Shown here piece after piece: positions 1-8,595 of a stretch of DNA of 64,000 bases; position 1 is the first letter of the stretch; every line of letters begins with the position of its first letter. A model generated the notes under the pieces. It was not told the origin of the DNA and did no database searches. It saw only the letters and a list, made by a program, of their open reading frames with translations. Made by a program: the position numbers and the translations under genes. Source of the stretch: Cyclobacteriaceae bacterium (GTDB taxonomy: Bacteria; Bacteroidota; Bacteroidia; Cytophagales; Cyclobacteriaceae); the NCBI GenBank assembly GCA_028284125.1, contig JANQSI010000013.1:62001-126000 (forward strand). Reading direction: 5' to 3'.

Positions 1-148
1 CAATTGTTACGTCGCGAAGTGAAGGTACTTTCTTGATCGGACGGTTAATGACTTCTTTAAAATTGGATGCGGTTCGGAAAATGAGTTCTATATCTTCTCT
101 GTCGAGATTCTTAATACCAAGGAGATGTTTCGTTTTCAGTTGGCTCAT
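1..148 (-). CDS. pyrB: Aspartate carbamoyltransferase, N-terminal part (runs off the window)
   Basis: Only the first 49 codons are present. The minus strand from the ATG at 148-146 reads MSQLKTKHLLGIKNLDREDI and continues with a segment ending NRPIKKVPSLRDVTI, which matches the start of class II/Bacteroidota-type catalytic chains. The enzyme joins carbamoyl phosphate and aspartate in the first committed step of pyrimidine synthesis in the cytosol. Its ATG overlaps the pyrR stop as ATGA, so the two are translationally coupled. The active-site STRT motif lies outside the window, so the call rests on the N-terminus plus the pyrR neighbour. Confidence 0.88.
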   Translation of the reverse strand, partial: MSQLKTKHLLGIKNLDREDIELIFRTASNFKEVINRPIKKVPSLRDVTI

Positions 149-687
149 TCTTCCTTATTGATTAACCATATATTATCCTTCTTTCCTTGTTCCTTCAGTT
201 CCACCAGCACCTTTTGTGATTGGATCGTATTCACTTTCCTTCCTGTGTAGTTTGCTTGGATCGGGATATGCCTGCTATAAAGTCGATCAATCAGGACCAG
301 CAATTCGACTTTTGACGGTCGTCCAAAAGCATTGATTGCATCCAGGGCTGCTCGAACTGTCCTTCCTGTGAAAAGTACATCATCAACCAAAATCACATTT
401 TGATTTTCGATAGGAAACGAAATTTTGGTCTGACTTGCTGCTATCAATTCATCTCTTCTTCTGAAGTCATCCCGGTGAAATGTAGTGTCTAGTAATCCCA
501 ATTTGACATTAGATATTTTGAGATTCTCAAGCTCAGTTTTGATACGCTCAGCAAGGAAAATGCCGCGGGGTTGCATTCCGATAATCACGGACTGGGAAAA
601 ATCTTCATGAACTTCAATGAGCTGTTGGCACAATCGACTGATAGTGACCTTGAGTAGCTGACTATCGAAAAGCAGGCGCTTTTGCAT
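145..687 (-). CDS. pyrR: Bifunctional pyr operon attenuator / uracil phosphoribosyltransferase PyrR
   Basis: This 180-residue protein has the type I phosphoribosyltransferase fold. The PRPP loop VILVDDVLFTGRTVRAAL lies near residues 98-115, and an IIGMQPRGIFLAERI segment near residue 35 forms the other side of the site. PyrR proteins bind UMP and pyr mRNA to control pyrimidine operons, and many also convert uracil plus PRPP to UMP. The length is normal for the family. It is followed at once by pyrB with a 4-base ATGA overlap, the usual pyrR-pyrB order in Bacteroidota. I cannot see an attenuator in the 33 bases between it and the upstream gene, so regulation by RNA binding here is family knowledge and not seen. 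Confidence 0.93.
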   Translation of the reverse strand: MQKRLLFDSQLLKVTISRLCQQLIEVHEDFSQSVIIGMQPRGIFLAERIKTELENLKISNVKLGLLDTTFHRDDFRRRDELIAASQTKISFPIENQNVILVDDVLFTGRTVRAALDAINAFGRPSKVELLVLIDRLYSRHIPIQANYTGRKVNTIQSQKVLVELKEQGKKDNIWLINKEE

Positions 688-720
688 GATAAAACTTCAC
701 GCAAAAATAAGTGTTATGAT

Positions 721-2304
721 CTAATTGAGTTCTTTATCAACATTAAATTGGATCTTGTTGAGATAGAAAACTTTCCGGTTGACTCTTCCAGCTACTCCAT
801 TTTCATTTCTAATGCTCTGAACACCGTAAGCAAATAAGTTATTTCCATACCATCGCTCTACGCCTTCTATACGTGGATCCTTTGTCTTCAACTCGTCTGA
901 TTCGAAAGATAACTTGACAGGATTAAATGTTCGTCCTTCAACAATATCATTGTTATAAACGACCTTGGATCGAATCTCATTTTCTTCCAAATATGTAAGC
1001 ACAATCTTATCTCCAGCTCCAGTCACCATTACATTTTCTTCCAGCTCAAAACTTTGCTTATCCTCGATTTTGAATGTGTGGTCCCAAATGATATTGCAAT
1101 TCGAATCAAATCCAACAACTACCGCATGTGTGTATTTGTAACCCAGGAAGTCTGGATTGTAAGGTTGAAATCCACGATAGCTGTTGTTCCTAAATCCACC
1201 TATGTCATTATATGGTCCAAAAGCTCCACTATTCCCATAGCTATATCGAGGATAATAGGCCTCCGCAATCATGATATAATGATCATCCCGTTGCAAAATT
1301 TTATGAACCAAAAGCCGATAATTGAATTTTTTGATCTTGCCTTTTTCCTTCTTCCTTTCTATCCTGTTTTTGATTCTACTTTCTCTCTTAGGTTTAAGAT
1401 GGCTAAAGAAGTTATTTAGATCAGCAAACGCATAATACTTATTGAACTGTTGTGCGCCATTGATGAATTTACTCAAGTAGAACCCTTGGCTGTACATCGG
1501 TGATTTCTTCGAATGCGTTCCAGCCAGATACTGAAGCCCATTAGCAAATGTTGTACTTGCGCCATCTATCAAACTTTTCTTTTCTCCAGGATTTAGAAGG
1601 TTGTCCTGGATCAAATCTCCTTTTTCTGTAAATGTTTTTACACGAACAGTAAATCGCTTATTTCTCATCCGCTCCGATAGGATCACAGTGAAAAATTTTG
1701 ATTCTTTATCAACCACTATATCCAGCATGTTATTCTTATTGTCATAGAATCCCGGTACAACCTTCGGCTTTTTATCATTGATGTTATAGGTAATTACCAC
1801 TGGACGAAAGTTGGCATATCCGCCAATAAGTAGTGTCTCACCTACCGATTCAAAGTGAGAAATACTAACCGGGAAAACAGTGCTGATTTCATAAATCGCA
1901 TTTTCCTCGCTATCGGCATCCAATTCCAATACAACCAATTCCTCACTCCTGTATCTGCTTTTGCTATAAAGAAGATAGAACTTGCCACCGAAATAATCAT
2001 ACCCCAGAAGATTTCCATTTGAAGGTACTACTTCCTCTCTGGTCCAGATCAAGTTAAATGCCGTATCAACCAAATGAAGTTTCCAGCTTCCTGCGCCATT
2101 TAATGTTGCCCCAGCGATTTCCTCAATAACTAAAATGCCATCAGTTTCTCCTTGAACTACAAAAAAGTCCGACCGGTCTCTTTCTACTTGAAATTCAATT
2201 CGGTCTGATTGACTAATAATAGCACTTGTGTCCTTTTGATTTTTTCTTTTTTGGGCAAAAAGGAGCACTGGAAAAGCTAATAATAAGAGTAGTAGTATTC
2301 TCAT
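721..2304 (-). CDS. Secreted protein of unknown function
   Basis: This 527-residue protein begins with a clear signal peptide (MRILLLLLLAFPVLLFAQ, cut after the AQ). The rest is rich in beta-type segments with repeating hydrophobic-aromatic blocks such as LVVLELDADSEENAIYEIS and YIMIAEAYYPRYSYG, consistent with a propeller-like periplasmic or surface protein. A basic stretch near residues 305-330 (RESRIKNRIERKKEKGKIKK) is unusual in the middle. No catalytic motif or lipobox is seen and there is no obvious type IX sorting domain at the C-terminus. It lies 33 bases upstream of pyrR on the same strand but its composition gives no link to pyrimidine metabolism. I do not recognise the family beyond a Bacteroidota hypothetical. 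Confidence 0.8.
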   Translation of the reverse strand: MRILLLLLLAFPVLLFAQKRKNQKDTSAIISQSDRIEFQVERDRSDFFVVQGETDGILVIEEIAGATLNGAGSWKLHLVDTAFNLIWTREEVVPSNGNLLGYDYFGGKFYLLYSKSRYRSEELVVLELDADSEENAIYEISTVFPVSISHFESVGETLLIGGYANFRPVVITYNINDKKPKVVPGFYDNKNNMLDIVVDKESKFFTVILSERMRNKRFTVRVKTFTEKGDLIQDNLLNPGEKKSLIDGASTTFANGLQYLAGTHSKKSPMYSQGFYLSKFINGAQQFNKYYAFADLNNFFSHLKPKRESRIKNRIERKKEKGKIKKFNYRLLVHKILQRDDHYIMIAEAYYPRYSYGNSGAFGPYNDIGGFRNNSYRGFQPYNPDFLGYKYTHAVVVGFDSNCNIIWDHTFKIEDKQSFELEENVMVTGAGDKIVLTYLEENEIRSKVVYNNDIVEGRTFNPVKLSFESDELKTKDPRIEGVERWYGNNLFAYGVQSIRNENGVAGRVNRKVFYLNKIQFNVDKELN

Positions 2305-2337
2305 AGTATATGATAAACAACGATAAATTTGATCTCC

Positions 2338-2745
2338 CTATCGCTCACTGAGTTCAAGGATGATCCCATATTCTTCTTCTGTTACTGGTTGAACAGATAG
2401 CCGTGAATGTGTGACTAACTTCATTTGATCTAAACGTCCGTCTGCCTTCACTTCCGCAAGTGTAACAGGTCTTTTCAACTTTCTTAGCGGCACCACATCC
2501 ATTACATACCAACGATGATCATCTGTAGTCGGATCAGGGTAATATTCTTTTACAACCTCTGCCAAACCAACCACTGCTTTTTCTGTCACTGAATGATAAA
2601 AAAGACAGATATCACCCACTTTCATTGCCTTGATGTTGTTGCGAGCCTTGAAATTTCTGACGCCATCCCAATGATCTCTTCCAAGTTTCACAAAGTCATC
2701 CCAGGAGTAAGTTCCCGGTTCGCTCTTAATCAACCAGTAGTTCAT
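2338..2745 (-). CDS. EVE domain protein
   Basis: The protein is 135 residues from the ATG at 2745 and starts MNYWLIKSEPGTYSWDDF, the typical beginning of EVE domains. Further hallmarks are WDGVRNFKARNN (residues 27-38) and the GDICLFYHS block near residue 44. EVE is a PUA/YTH-like fold thought to bind modified bases in nucleic acids; the physiological role of single-domain bacterial forms is not settled. A longer frame opens with TTG at 2757, but the ATG four codons later fits the family start exactly and I use it. It is divergent from the glycosyltransferase gene and shares a 91-base intergenic region with it. Confidence 0.88.
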   Translation of the reverse strand: MNYWLIKSEPGTYSWDDFVKLGRDHWDGVRNFKARNNIKAMKVGDICLFYHSVTEKAVVGLAEVVKEYYPDPTTDDHRWYVMDVVPLRKLKRPVTLAEVKADGRLDQMKLVTHSRLSVQPVTEEEYGIILELSER

Positions 2746-2836
2746 ACTTAATTTCAAATAGCTGATAAATCTAACAAAAAGCCAGTTGTTTCTATTTTTA
2801 CTATGTACGAAATAGTAACAGTAATTTATCCAACGA

Positions 2837-3826
2837 ATGAAGATCCTGGTTGTTCAATTTTCTTCACTTAGCGACATCTTGTTGGCCAGTCCAGTAATTA
2901 GAATTTTAAAAAGCGATCTTCAGCATACTATTCATTTTGCAACTAAAAAGGAATTCACAAGCAGCATTGCTGCTAATCCTTACTTGGACAAGATTCATGA
3001 ACTAGAGACTTCCTCCTCTCTGTTAAAAAAAGAGAATTTTGATCTTGTCATAGATCTTGACAACAATTTCAAAACCTGGTGGCTTAGAAAGAAAATCGGT
3101 GTAAAAAGCCTGGTTTTCCAAAAAAATCGCTTTCCGATCTGGTTGATGGTCAACTTCAAGATAGATCGCCTACCCAATGTTCATCTTACAGATCGTTATG
3201 TTCAGCTCATTGAACCACTAGGAGGAAAAATGGATAGTCTAGGGCTAGACTATTTTATTCCTGAAAAAGATGAAGTGGAAGAAAGCTGGTTGCCACCAAC
3301 TCATCAGAATGGGTATGCCGTTTTTTCTATCAGTGCTGATTATGCTACAAGAAAACTCCCTGTCAAGAGAATGATTGAATTATGCGATCGCATCAATAAA
3401 CCGATTGTTCTTGTTGGCAATCAAGAAGATGTTGAAGTGGCGAATGAAATTGAGCAATTTTTTAGACCCGGAACTGATGAGCAAGAACAAGAAATCGAAA
3501 CATTGAATAAGAAAAGTGTCATATTTAATGCCTGTGGTAAATTCTCTATGAACCAATCCGCTTCGATTATCTCGAAGGCAAACTGGGTGTTTACCCATGA
3601 ATCACCTATAATGCATATCGCAGCAGCTTTCAAAAAGCAGATTTACTCCATTTGGGGAAATACGCTTCCGACTTTTGGTAAATATCCTTACCGAACTCAG
3701 TTCACCATTTTTGAAAAAAAGGACCTTACGTGCCGACCTTGCTCAAGCACCGGATTCAAAAAGTGTCCAAAAGGACATTTCAAGTGTATGAATGAATTAG
3801 TCTTTGATTTCTATCTACCGGATTGA
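2837..3826 (+). CDS. Glycosyltransferase family 9 (heptosyltransferase-like)
   Basis: The 329-residue protein starts MKILVVQFSSLSDILLASPV, the GT9 N-terminal Rossmann strand with the conserved D of the sugar-acceptor side. Downstream are a second Rossmann half with FSISADYATRKLPVKRMIEL (about residue 158) and the nucleotide-sugar site THESPIMHIAAAFKKQIYSIWG (about 255-276). GT9 enzymes add heptose or related sugars from ADP-sugars to lipopolysaccharide core at the inner face of the inner membrane. A C-terminal cysteine cluster (LTCRPCSSTGFKKCPKGHFKCM) is common in Bacteroidota members. No other LPS genes are adjacent, so the donor and acceptor cannot be named. Confidence 0.88.
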   Translation: MKILVVQFSSLSDILLASPVIRILKSDLQHTIHFATKKEFTSSIAANPYLDKIHELETSSSLLKKENFDLVIDLDNNFKTWWLRKKIGVKSLVFQKNRFPIWLMVNFKIDRLPNVHLTDRYVQLIEPLGGKMDSLGLDYFIPEKDEVEESWLPPTHQNGYAVFSISADYATRKLPVKRMIELCDRINKPIVLVGNQEDVEVANEIEQFFRPGTDEQEQEIETLNKKSVIFNACGKFSMNQSASIISKANWVFTHESPIMHIAAAFKKQIYSIWGNTLPTFGKYPYRTQFTIFEKKDLTCRPCSSTGFKKCPKGHFKCMNELVFDFYLPD

Positions 3827-3871
3827 ACTATTACAAGAAATTGAAGTCAATATCTTTAAAGTAAAATCATT

Positions 3872-4357
3872 ATGAAAACACTTTACCTGGTTCGTCATGC
3901 TAAATCGTCCTGGTCCTTCAATCTGCCAGATCATGATCGCCCGCTTGGAAAGAGAGGCCGAAGAGACGTGTTGAAAATGGGAAAACACCTTGCTAACAAT
4001 ATTGAGCCTCCAGAAATATTGATTTCCAGTACCGCCAGTCGTGCCTTTTACACCGCGCTGCATATTTGTGATCAATTTCATATGGATGAAAAAAACATTC
4101 TGCTTGAGAAGCAGCTATTTCATGCAGGCTCGAATCAGATTCTCGAGGTAATTCAAAAGGCTCCAAACTGTGATCAACTAGCCATCTTCGGACATAATCC
4201 TGGCTTCACAGATTGCGCAAATCGTCTGGCCAATCTTTACATTGATAATGTTCCAACATGTGGAGTAGTGGGAATTTCATTCGATATCGAGAAATGGTCA
4301 GACGTTGAGTTCGGAAAAGGCAAACAGGAGTTTTTCTTTTTCCCAAAAGGAATCTGA
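3872..4357 (+). CDS. SixA-like histidine phosphatase
   Basis: This 161-residue protein carries the catalytic RH pair at residues 8-9 in MKTLYLVRHAKSSW, the DHDRPLGKRG segment typical of SixA, and the second catalytic histidine in IFGHNPGF near residue 110. Members remove phosphate from phosphohistidine or small substrates using a phosphohistidine intermediate in the cytosol. Length and motif order match the SixA group and not the longer phosphoglycerate mutases. It lies 45 bases after the GT9 gene on the same strand, so the two may be co-transcribed. Its stop is one base from the stop of the convergent FG-GAP gene. Confidence 0.87.
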   Translation: MKTLYLVRHAKSSWSFNLPDHDRPLGKRGRRDVLKMGKHLANNIEPPEILISSTASRAFYTALHICDQFHMDEKNILLEKQLFHAGSNQILEVIQKAPNCDQLAIFGHNPGFTDCANRLANLYIDNVPTCGVVGISFDIEKWSDVEFGKGKQEFFFFPKGI

Positions 4358-4358
4358 C

Positions 4359-6044
4359 TTATTTCCCGGAAACCACAAACATCCGACCTGATCGTGTACC
4401 ATTAATAGCACTGTAGGCAGAAGTCAATAACAAATCAACCACACCATCACCGTCCACATCGCCAATTCCAGTTGTATCAAAACCGAGGGTTTCACCAACG
4501 ACTTTTCCGGTCAGTGTTCTCATCAATGATCCGTCTTTACCTGAATACACATAGACTTTTCCTCCGGATGGAGCTGCGGAAGCATGTTGCCATGCACCAA
4601 TCACCAGGTCATCGTGACCGTCTTTGTTAACGTCTCCTGCATCAGCAATGCCAATTCCAAATCCGTCTCCTTGAGTCTCGCCAGTCAGATTATGCAGTTG
4701 TCTTCCGTTAGCCCCAGAGTGCACATAGATTCTCCCAGTGGAAGGTCCTTCAGCGGAATTGGCCCAATCAGAAGCGTAAACGTCTTGTACTCCATCTCCG
4801 TCAACATCTCCTACAACAGACATGAACATTCCGCCAAGTCTTCCTCCTGTAGCATCTGCATTCATGGTGAAAAAAGGCGATTCATTCATTCCTTTAAAGA
4901 TTTTTACCTGACCTCCATTATTTTCACCAGCGCTGGGTGCACCAACCATTAGAAGTGTAGTTCCGTCAGTAGTCTTACCTGCTACAGCAGTGCCAAAGCC
5001 ATCACCGACGCTATTTCCAGTCCATTTTTGAAGGATCTTTCCGTCTTTTCCCGAATACAAATACGTATTTCCAGCTGATTCAATTTGTTGGCTATTTAAT
5101 GGAGCTCCCCATATTTGGAAAGGTTCTCCAATCAAAACATCGCTATAGCCGTCACCATTCACATCGCCAACAATTTTAACACCTCTACCAAAGGCTCCTT
5201 TTTCATCTTCTCCAACCCATTCATGGATTATTTTTCCATCCTTCCCGGAAAAAACTAAAGTCTTATTTGCATACGCAGCACCCGCTACCACATCAGGAAT
5301 TCCGTCTCCATTTACATCCCCACCTGCTTCAACACTTATACCTAATTGACCATTGGCATCTTTTCCAGCATATTCCCAAAGTAAGTCACCGGTTTTTCCT
5401 GAATACACATAAATCTTACCTGCATTATTGCCCCCTTCATCATTAGATGGTGCGCAAGTTGTGATATCCAGAACACCATCATCGTTTACATCCCCGACTG
5501 CCCTTGCGATCCATCCAAAGTTGTCATTGACATTTTCTCCGCCCCAATCATGAATCAGTTTACCTCCTTCTGTAAAAGGATCAGCATATTCTTTGGGGGA
5601 TGGGAAAAGCTTTTTATACCTGGGATCGCTACTTAATTGGGAAGTCGCAGGGCTTAACCCAATGTTGGTAATGTTGAAGGCATTGGTTTCTTTAACTTTC
5701 ATCAAGGCTTCAAACGCCTTATCATTGTTTCCATCTAGTGCATAGGACAAGCCGAGGTTATATCTGACTTGGTTAGAACTAGGAGATTCCGTCTTCAGTG
5801 CCTTTTCAAATGCTTCTATTGATTTTTTATGATTTTGAAGGTTTCGATAGGCAAGTCCAAGAACTCCTAGGGCTCTTGGATTGTCCGGATCTGTCTTGAG
5901 AAGCTCGTTGATTTCTTCTATCGCCTCCTCAGATTTTCCCTGGTTTACTTTTTGAAAAGCCGATTGAATGATTTGACCTGCGTTGTTTTGACCTGTAGCA
6001 GAAAACACCAGGATAATCAATGAGTAAAGGAAAAGATTGCGCAT
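4359..6044 (-). CDS. Exported TPR plus FG-GAP (integrin-alpha-like) repeat protein
   Basis: The 561-residue product has a signal peptide (about residues 1-18, ending SATGQ), two or three TPR units (about 20-125, for example NPRALGVLGLAYRNLQNHKK) and then a beta-propeller of FG-GAP repeats. Six calcium-binding loops of the form GDVNxDG are visible: GDVNDDGVLD, GDVNGDGIPD, GDVNGDGYSD, GDVDGDGVQD, GDVNKDGHDD and GDVDGDGVVD. Repeats also share KIYVYSGKTG-type strands. Such propellers bind ligands or partners outside the cytoplasm; the TPR suggests docking to another envelope protein. No enzymatic motif and no C-terminal sorting domain is clear; the chain ends in the last blade at VVSGK. Function is not known. 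Confidence 0.86.
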   Translation of the reverse strand: MRNLFLYSLIILVFSATGQNNAGQIIQSAFQKVNQGKSEEAIEEINELLKTDPDNPRALGVLGLAYRNLQNHKKSIEAFEKALKTESPSSNQVRYNLGLSYALDGNNDKAFEALMKVKETNAFNITNIGLSPATSQLSSDPRYKKLFPSPKEYADPFTEGGKLIHDWGGENVNDNFGWIARAVGDVNDDGVLDITTCAPSNDEGGNNAGKIYVYSGKTGDLLWEYAGKDANGQLGISVEAGGDVNGDGIPDVVAGAAYANKTLVFSGKDGKIIHEWVGEDEKGAFGRGVKIVGDVNGDGYSDVLIGEPFQIWGAPLNSQQIESAGNTYLYSGKDGKILQKWTGNSVGDGFGTAVAGKTTDGTTLLMVGAPSAGENNGGQVKIFKGMNESPFFTMNADATGGRLGGMFMSVVGDVDGDGVQDVYASDWANSAEGPSTGRIYVHSGANGRQLHNLTGETQGDGFGIGIADAGDVNKDGHDDLVIGAWQHASAAPSGGKVYVYSGKDGSLMRTLTGKVVGETLGFDTTGIGDVDGDGVVDLLLTSAYSAINGTRSGRMFVVSGK

Positions 6045-6170
6045 ATTAGTTCAGTTTATTTTGAACCAATATCTTGAGAAACGAATCCTAGAGAGTCAAA
6101 TCCGATAAAATTTTCCCCATTCTTCAAGGCACACGAATGGTCCTCAGGTGTTGATCCGACAAACGCTGAT

Positions 6171-7553
6171 TTATAAGATGTACCTGCTCAAATCTTTGTC
6201 CTGAACAAGGCCTTCGAGCTTCTCCTGAACTAGCTTTTTGTCAATCACAATCTTGGCATTTGGACCAATGGTATCTGGAATGTCAAAAAGAATTTCATTT
6301 AGCAGCCGACTCATCACTGTGTGCAACCTTCGAGCACCAATGTTCTCTACTTCTTCATTTATTTGGAAAGCCATTTCAGCAATCTCCTCAAGCGCGTCAT
6401 CTTGAAATGATAAGTCGACATCTTCTGAAGCCACTAATGCAGTGTATTGTTTAGTCAGCGCATTTTTTGGTTCAGTTAGGATCTTCAAAAAATCTGCCTT
6501 CGTCAAATTGTCCAATTCCACTCGAATTGGGAATCGACCTTGAAGTTCTGGTATTAAGTCTGAAGGTTTGCTATAGTGAAATGCTCCTGCGGAAATGAAT
6601 AAAATGTGGTCCGTGTTGATCACTCCATATTTGGTATTTACTGCACTCCCTTCAACAATTGGAAGTAAGTCACGCTGAACACCTTCACGACTCACATCTG
6701 GTCCTTTCCCACTTCCCGATCCTCCACTAGCAATTTTGTCAATCTCGTCAATAAAGATGATTCCCGTGTTTTCAGCTTTGCTGATTGCCTCTTCTTTCAC
6801 CTCATCCATATCGATCATTTTCGAAGCTTCTTCTTCGAGCAAAATTTTGCGTGCTTCAGCAATGGTCACTTTTCGTTTCTTCTTTTTCTTCGGCATCATA
6901 TTGCCGATCATTTCCTGGAGATTGATCATGGATGCTTCATCCATTCCAGCTCCGCCAATCATTCCCAAGTTACCAGTAGCATTTTGAGAAACATCGATCT
7001 CTACCTTGCGATCGTCCATCTCACCATTCTGAATTTTTTCTCTGAATCGAGCTCTGGTTTGTTCGTTCAACTCTACTTCATCTTCCGGTTCGTCACTGCC
7101 TAATTTTACAGCATAGGGATGCGGACTTCCTTTTAAAGGTGGAATTAGCGCATCCAAAATGATATTCTCAACCGCTTCGGCAGCTTTCTCTTTCACTGCC
7201 TCTTTTTTGGCTATTTTGACCATACTTACCGACTGCTCTACTAAGTCTCTAACCATGCTTTCCACATCTCTTCCTACATAGCCAACTTCGGTGAATTTAG
7301 ATGCTTCCACTTTAGTGAAAGGTGCATCTGCAGTCTTGGCCAATCGTCGAGCAATCTCCGTTTTACCAACTCCCGTAGCACCAATCAAGAGAATGTTATT
7401 GGGAACTATTTCTCCTTGAATTTCTTCCTTCACATTCATCCTCCTCCATCTATTCCTCAACGCGATCGCAACATTCCGCTTGGCATCATTCTGACCTATG
7501 ATGTACTTATCAAGCTCAGCTACGATCTCTTTTGGTGTCAAATTATCATTCAT
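6171..7553 (-). CDS. hslU: ATP-dependent protease ATPase subunit HslU
   Basis: The 460-residue AAA+ unfoldase begins MNDNLTPKEIVAELDKYIIGQ, has Walker A GATGVGKT, an I-domain from about residue 110, Walker B GIIFIDEIDKIA, and ends EKLEGLVQDKDLSRYIL, the HslU C-terminal tail that activates HslV. It unfolds cytosolic proteins and feeds them into HslV. A longer frame reaches 7670, but its first 39 residues are unlike HslU and overlap the preceding porQ gene; the ATG at 7553 gives the normal length. It is third in lon-porQ-hslU, 49 bases after porQ. No hslV is present in the window, which is common when the two genes are separated in this phylum. Confidence 0.95.
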   Translation of the reverse strand: MNDNLTPKEIVAELDKYIIGQNDAKRNVAIALRNRWRRMNVKEEIQGEIVPNNILLIGATGVGKTEIARRLAKTADAPFTKVEASKFTEVGYVGRDVESMVRDLVEQSVSMVKIAKKEAVKEKAAEAVENIILDALIPPLKGSPHPYAVKLGSDEPEDEVELNEQTRARFREKIQNGEMDDRKVEIDVSQNATGNLGMIGGAGMDEASMINLQEMIGNMMPKKKKKRKVTIAEARKILLEEEASKMIDMDEVKEEAISKAENTGIIFIDEIDKIASGGSGSGKGPDVSREGVQRDLLPIVEGSAVNTKYGVINTDHILFISAGAFHYSKPSDLIPELQGRFPIRVELDNLTKADFLKILTEPKNALTKQYTALVASEDVDLSFQDDALEEIAEMAFQINEEVENIGARRLHTVMSRLLNEILFDIPDTIGPNAKIVIDKKLVQEKLEGLVQDKDLSRYIL

Positions 7554-7602
7554 TTTTTCGCTAGTGTCTTTTAAATGCGCCTTGTTTTTTATTTCAATAG
7601 AG

Positions 7603-8595
7603 CTATAAGATACTCCTAAAGTCGTTAAGGTTGGTTTGAATACTGATAAAACTCGAGCCGCCAGCGGCATGTAAAGTCGCCCTGGAATATCTCATTTGAA
7701 TCCTTTTTATCTTTAGCATTAGCCCAAAAGAAAGTCCAGCCCCTCCATTTAAATCATCCAACTTCAGCTCTTGTTTTCTTTTGTGACTGTAACCCATCAG
7801 TAATTGGAAGTTTTCACTTAAAACAAGTTCAGTTCCAATATTTATTCGCCTCAATATTTTTTCAATCTGCTCATTCGATCGACCTTCTGAAGTGTTATTC
7901 TCAACCTCATTTTCATCCACCAGATTACTACTTGTAAGCGTAAATCTCAAAGGCATATACTCTGGCTTAAATGTGGTTCCGATTTTTACATCCAAAGGAA
8001 TTGGGGCAGTGGATAGTTCATTAAAGTTCGAAATTCGTCCACCAATGTTTGAGAAAACCATTCCGACGGTCCAATTGTTCGTCACTCGGAAAATCCCTCC
8101 AATATCCCCTACCAACGCAGTTGAGCCATAAGAATCAATGGATGAGTGCAAGAGTTTTAGATTGGCGCCAATCGTGATTGGCCCCAATTGATGCGCTTTC
8201 CCAATGGTCACGGCATAATCCTGAGCCGAAAATTCCCCCTGCTTGTTTCCTGATGCATCTGTTCGATCAAACGATCCATAATCCAGGTAGTGAAGACCAA
8301 CCGCAATGTTTCCTATTTTATTCATGTCAAATGCATACGCCCCACTAAAGACGATTGCGTCAGTGAAATATGGATTGATATTGAAGAAAATATCTTTTGA
8401 CCTTACTGAATCCAATGTGGCTGGATTTTCAAAAAATTGAGAAATGTCTCCATCAGCAATGGAAACGGTTGTGCCGGCAAGTGCCGCCGAACGCGGATTA
8501 GAACTCAGATCCAATATTCCGTAACCGTTTTCTCCTCCAATTTGAGCAAATGAGAGAATAGGAATGAGAACAATTATTTGAAAGAAAAATTTCAA
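7603..8595 (-). CDS. porQ: Type IX secretion system protein PorQ
   Basis: This 330-residue outer-membrane beta-barrel protein has a signal peptide (about 1-18, FFFQIIVLIPILSFAQ) followed by GGENGYGILDLSSNPRSAAL, DISQFFENPATLD and repeated amphipathic strands, which is the PorQ pattern (PorV/PorP superfamily). PorQ assists the type IX secretion system and attachment complex at the outer membrane. The start codon is TTG (8595-8593) in a TTGA overlap with the lon stop, so translation is probably coupled to lon. No ATG occurs earlier in frame. A PorE-like gene lies just beyond lon on the other strand, but no core T9SS genes (porKLMN, sov) are in the window. Confidence 0.85.
   Translation of the reverse strand: MKFFFQIIVLIPILSFAQIGGENGYGILDLSSNPRSAALAGTTVSIADGDISQFFENPATLDSVRSKDIFFNINPYFTDAIVFSGAYAFDMNKIGNIAVGLHYLDYGSFDRTDASGNKQGEFSAQDYAVTIGKAHQLGPITIGANLKLLHSSIDSYGSTALVGDIGGIFRVTNNWTVGMVFSNIGGRISNFNELSTAPIPLDVKIGTTFKPEYMPLRFTLTSSNLVDENEVENNTSEGRSNEQIEKILRRINIGTELVLSENFQLLMGYSHKRKQELKLDDLNGGAGLSFGLMLKIKRIQMRYSRATLHAAGGSSFISIQTNLNDFRSIL

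Noticed and set aside
1054-1419. 121-codon plus-strand open frame
   Set aside because: It is antisense to the secreted protein at 721-2304 and has no domain; other antisense frames in lon, icd, rseP and btuB were set aside for the same reason.
7554-7670. 39-residue N-terminal extension of HslU
   Set aside because: It overlaps the porQ 3' end, is unlike HslU, and the internal ATG gives the family length.
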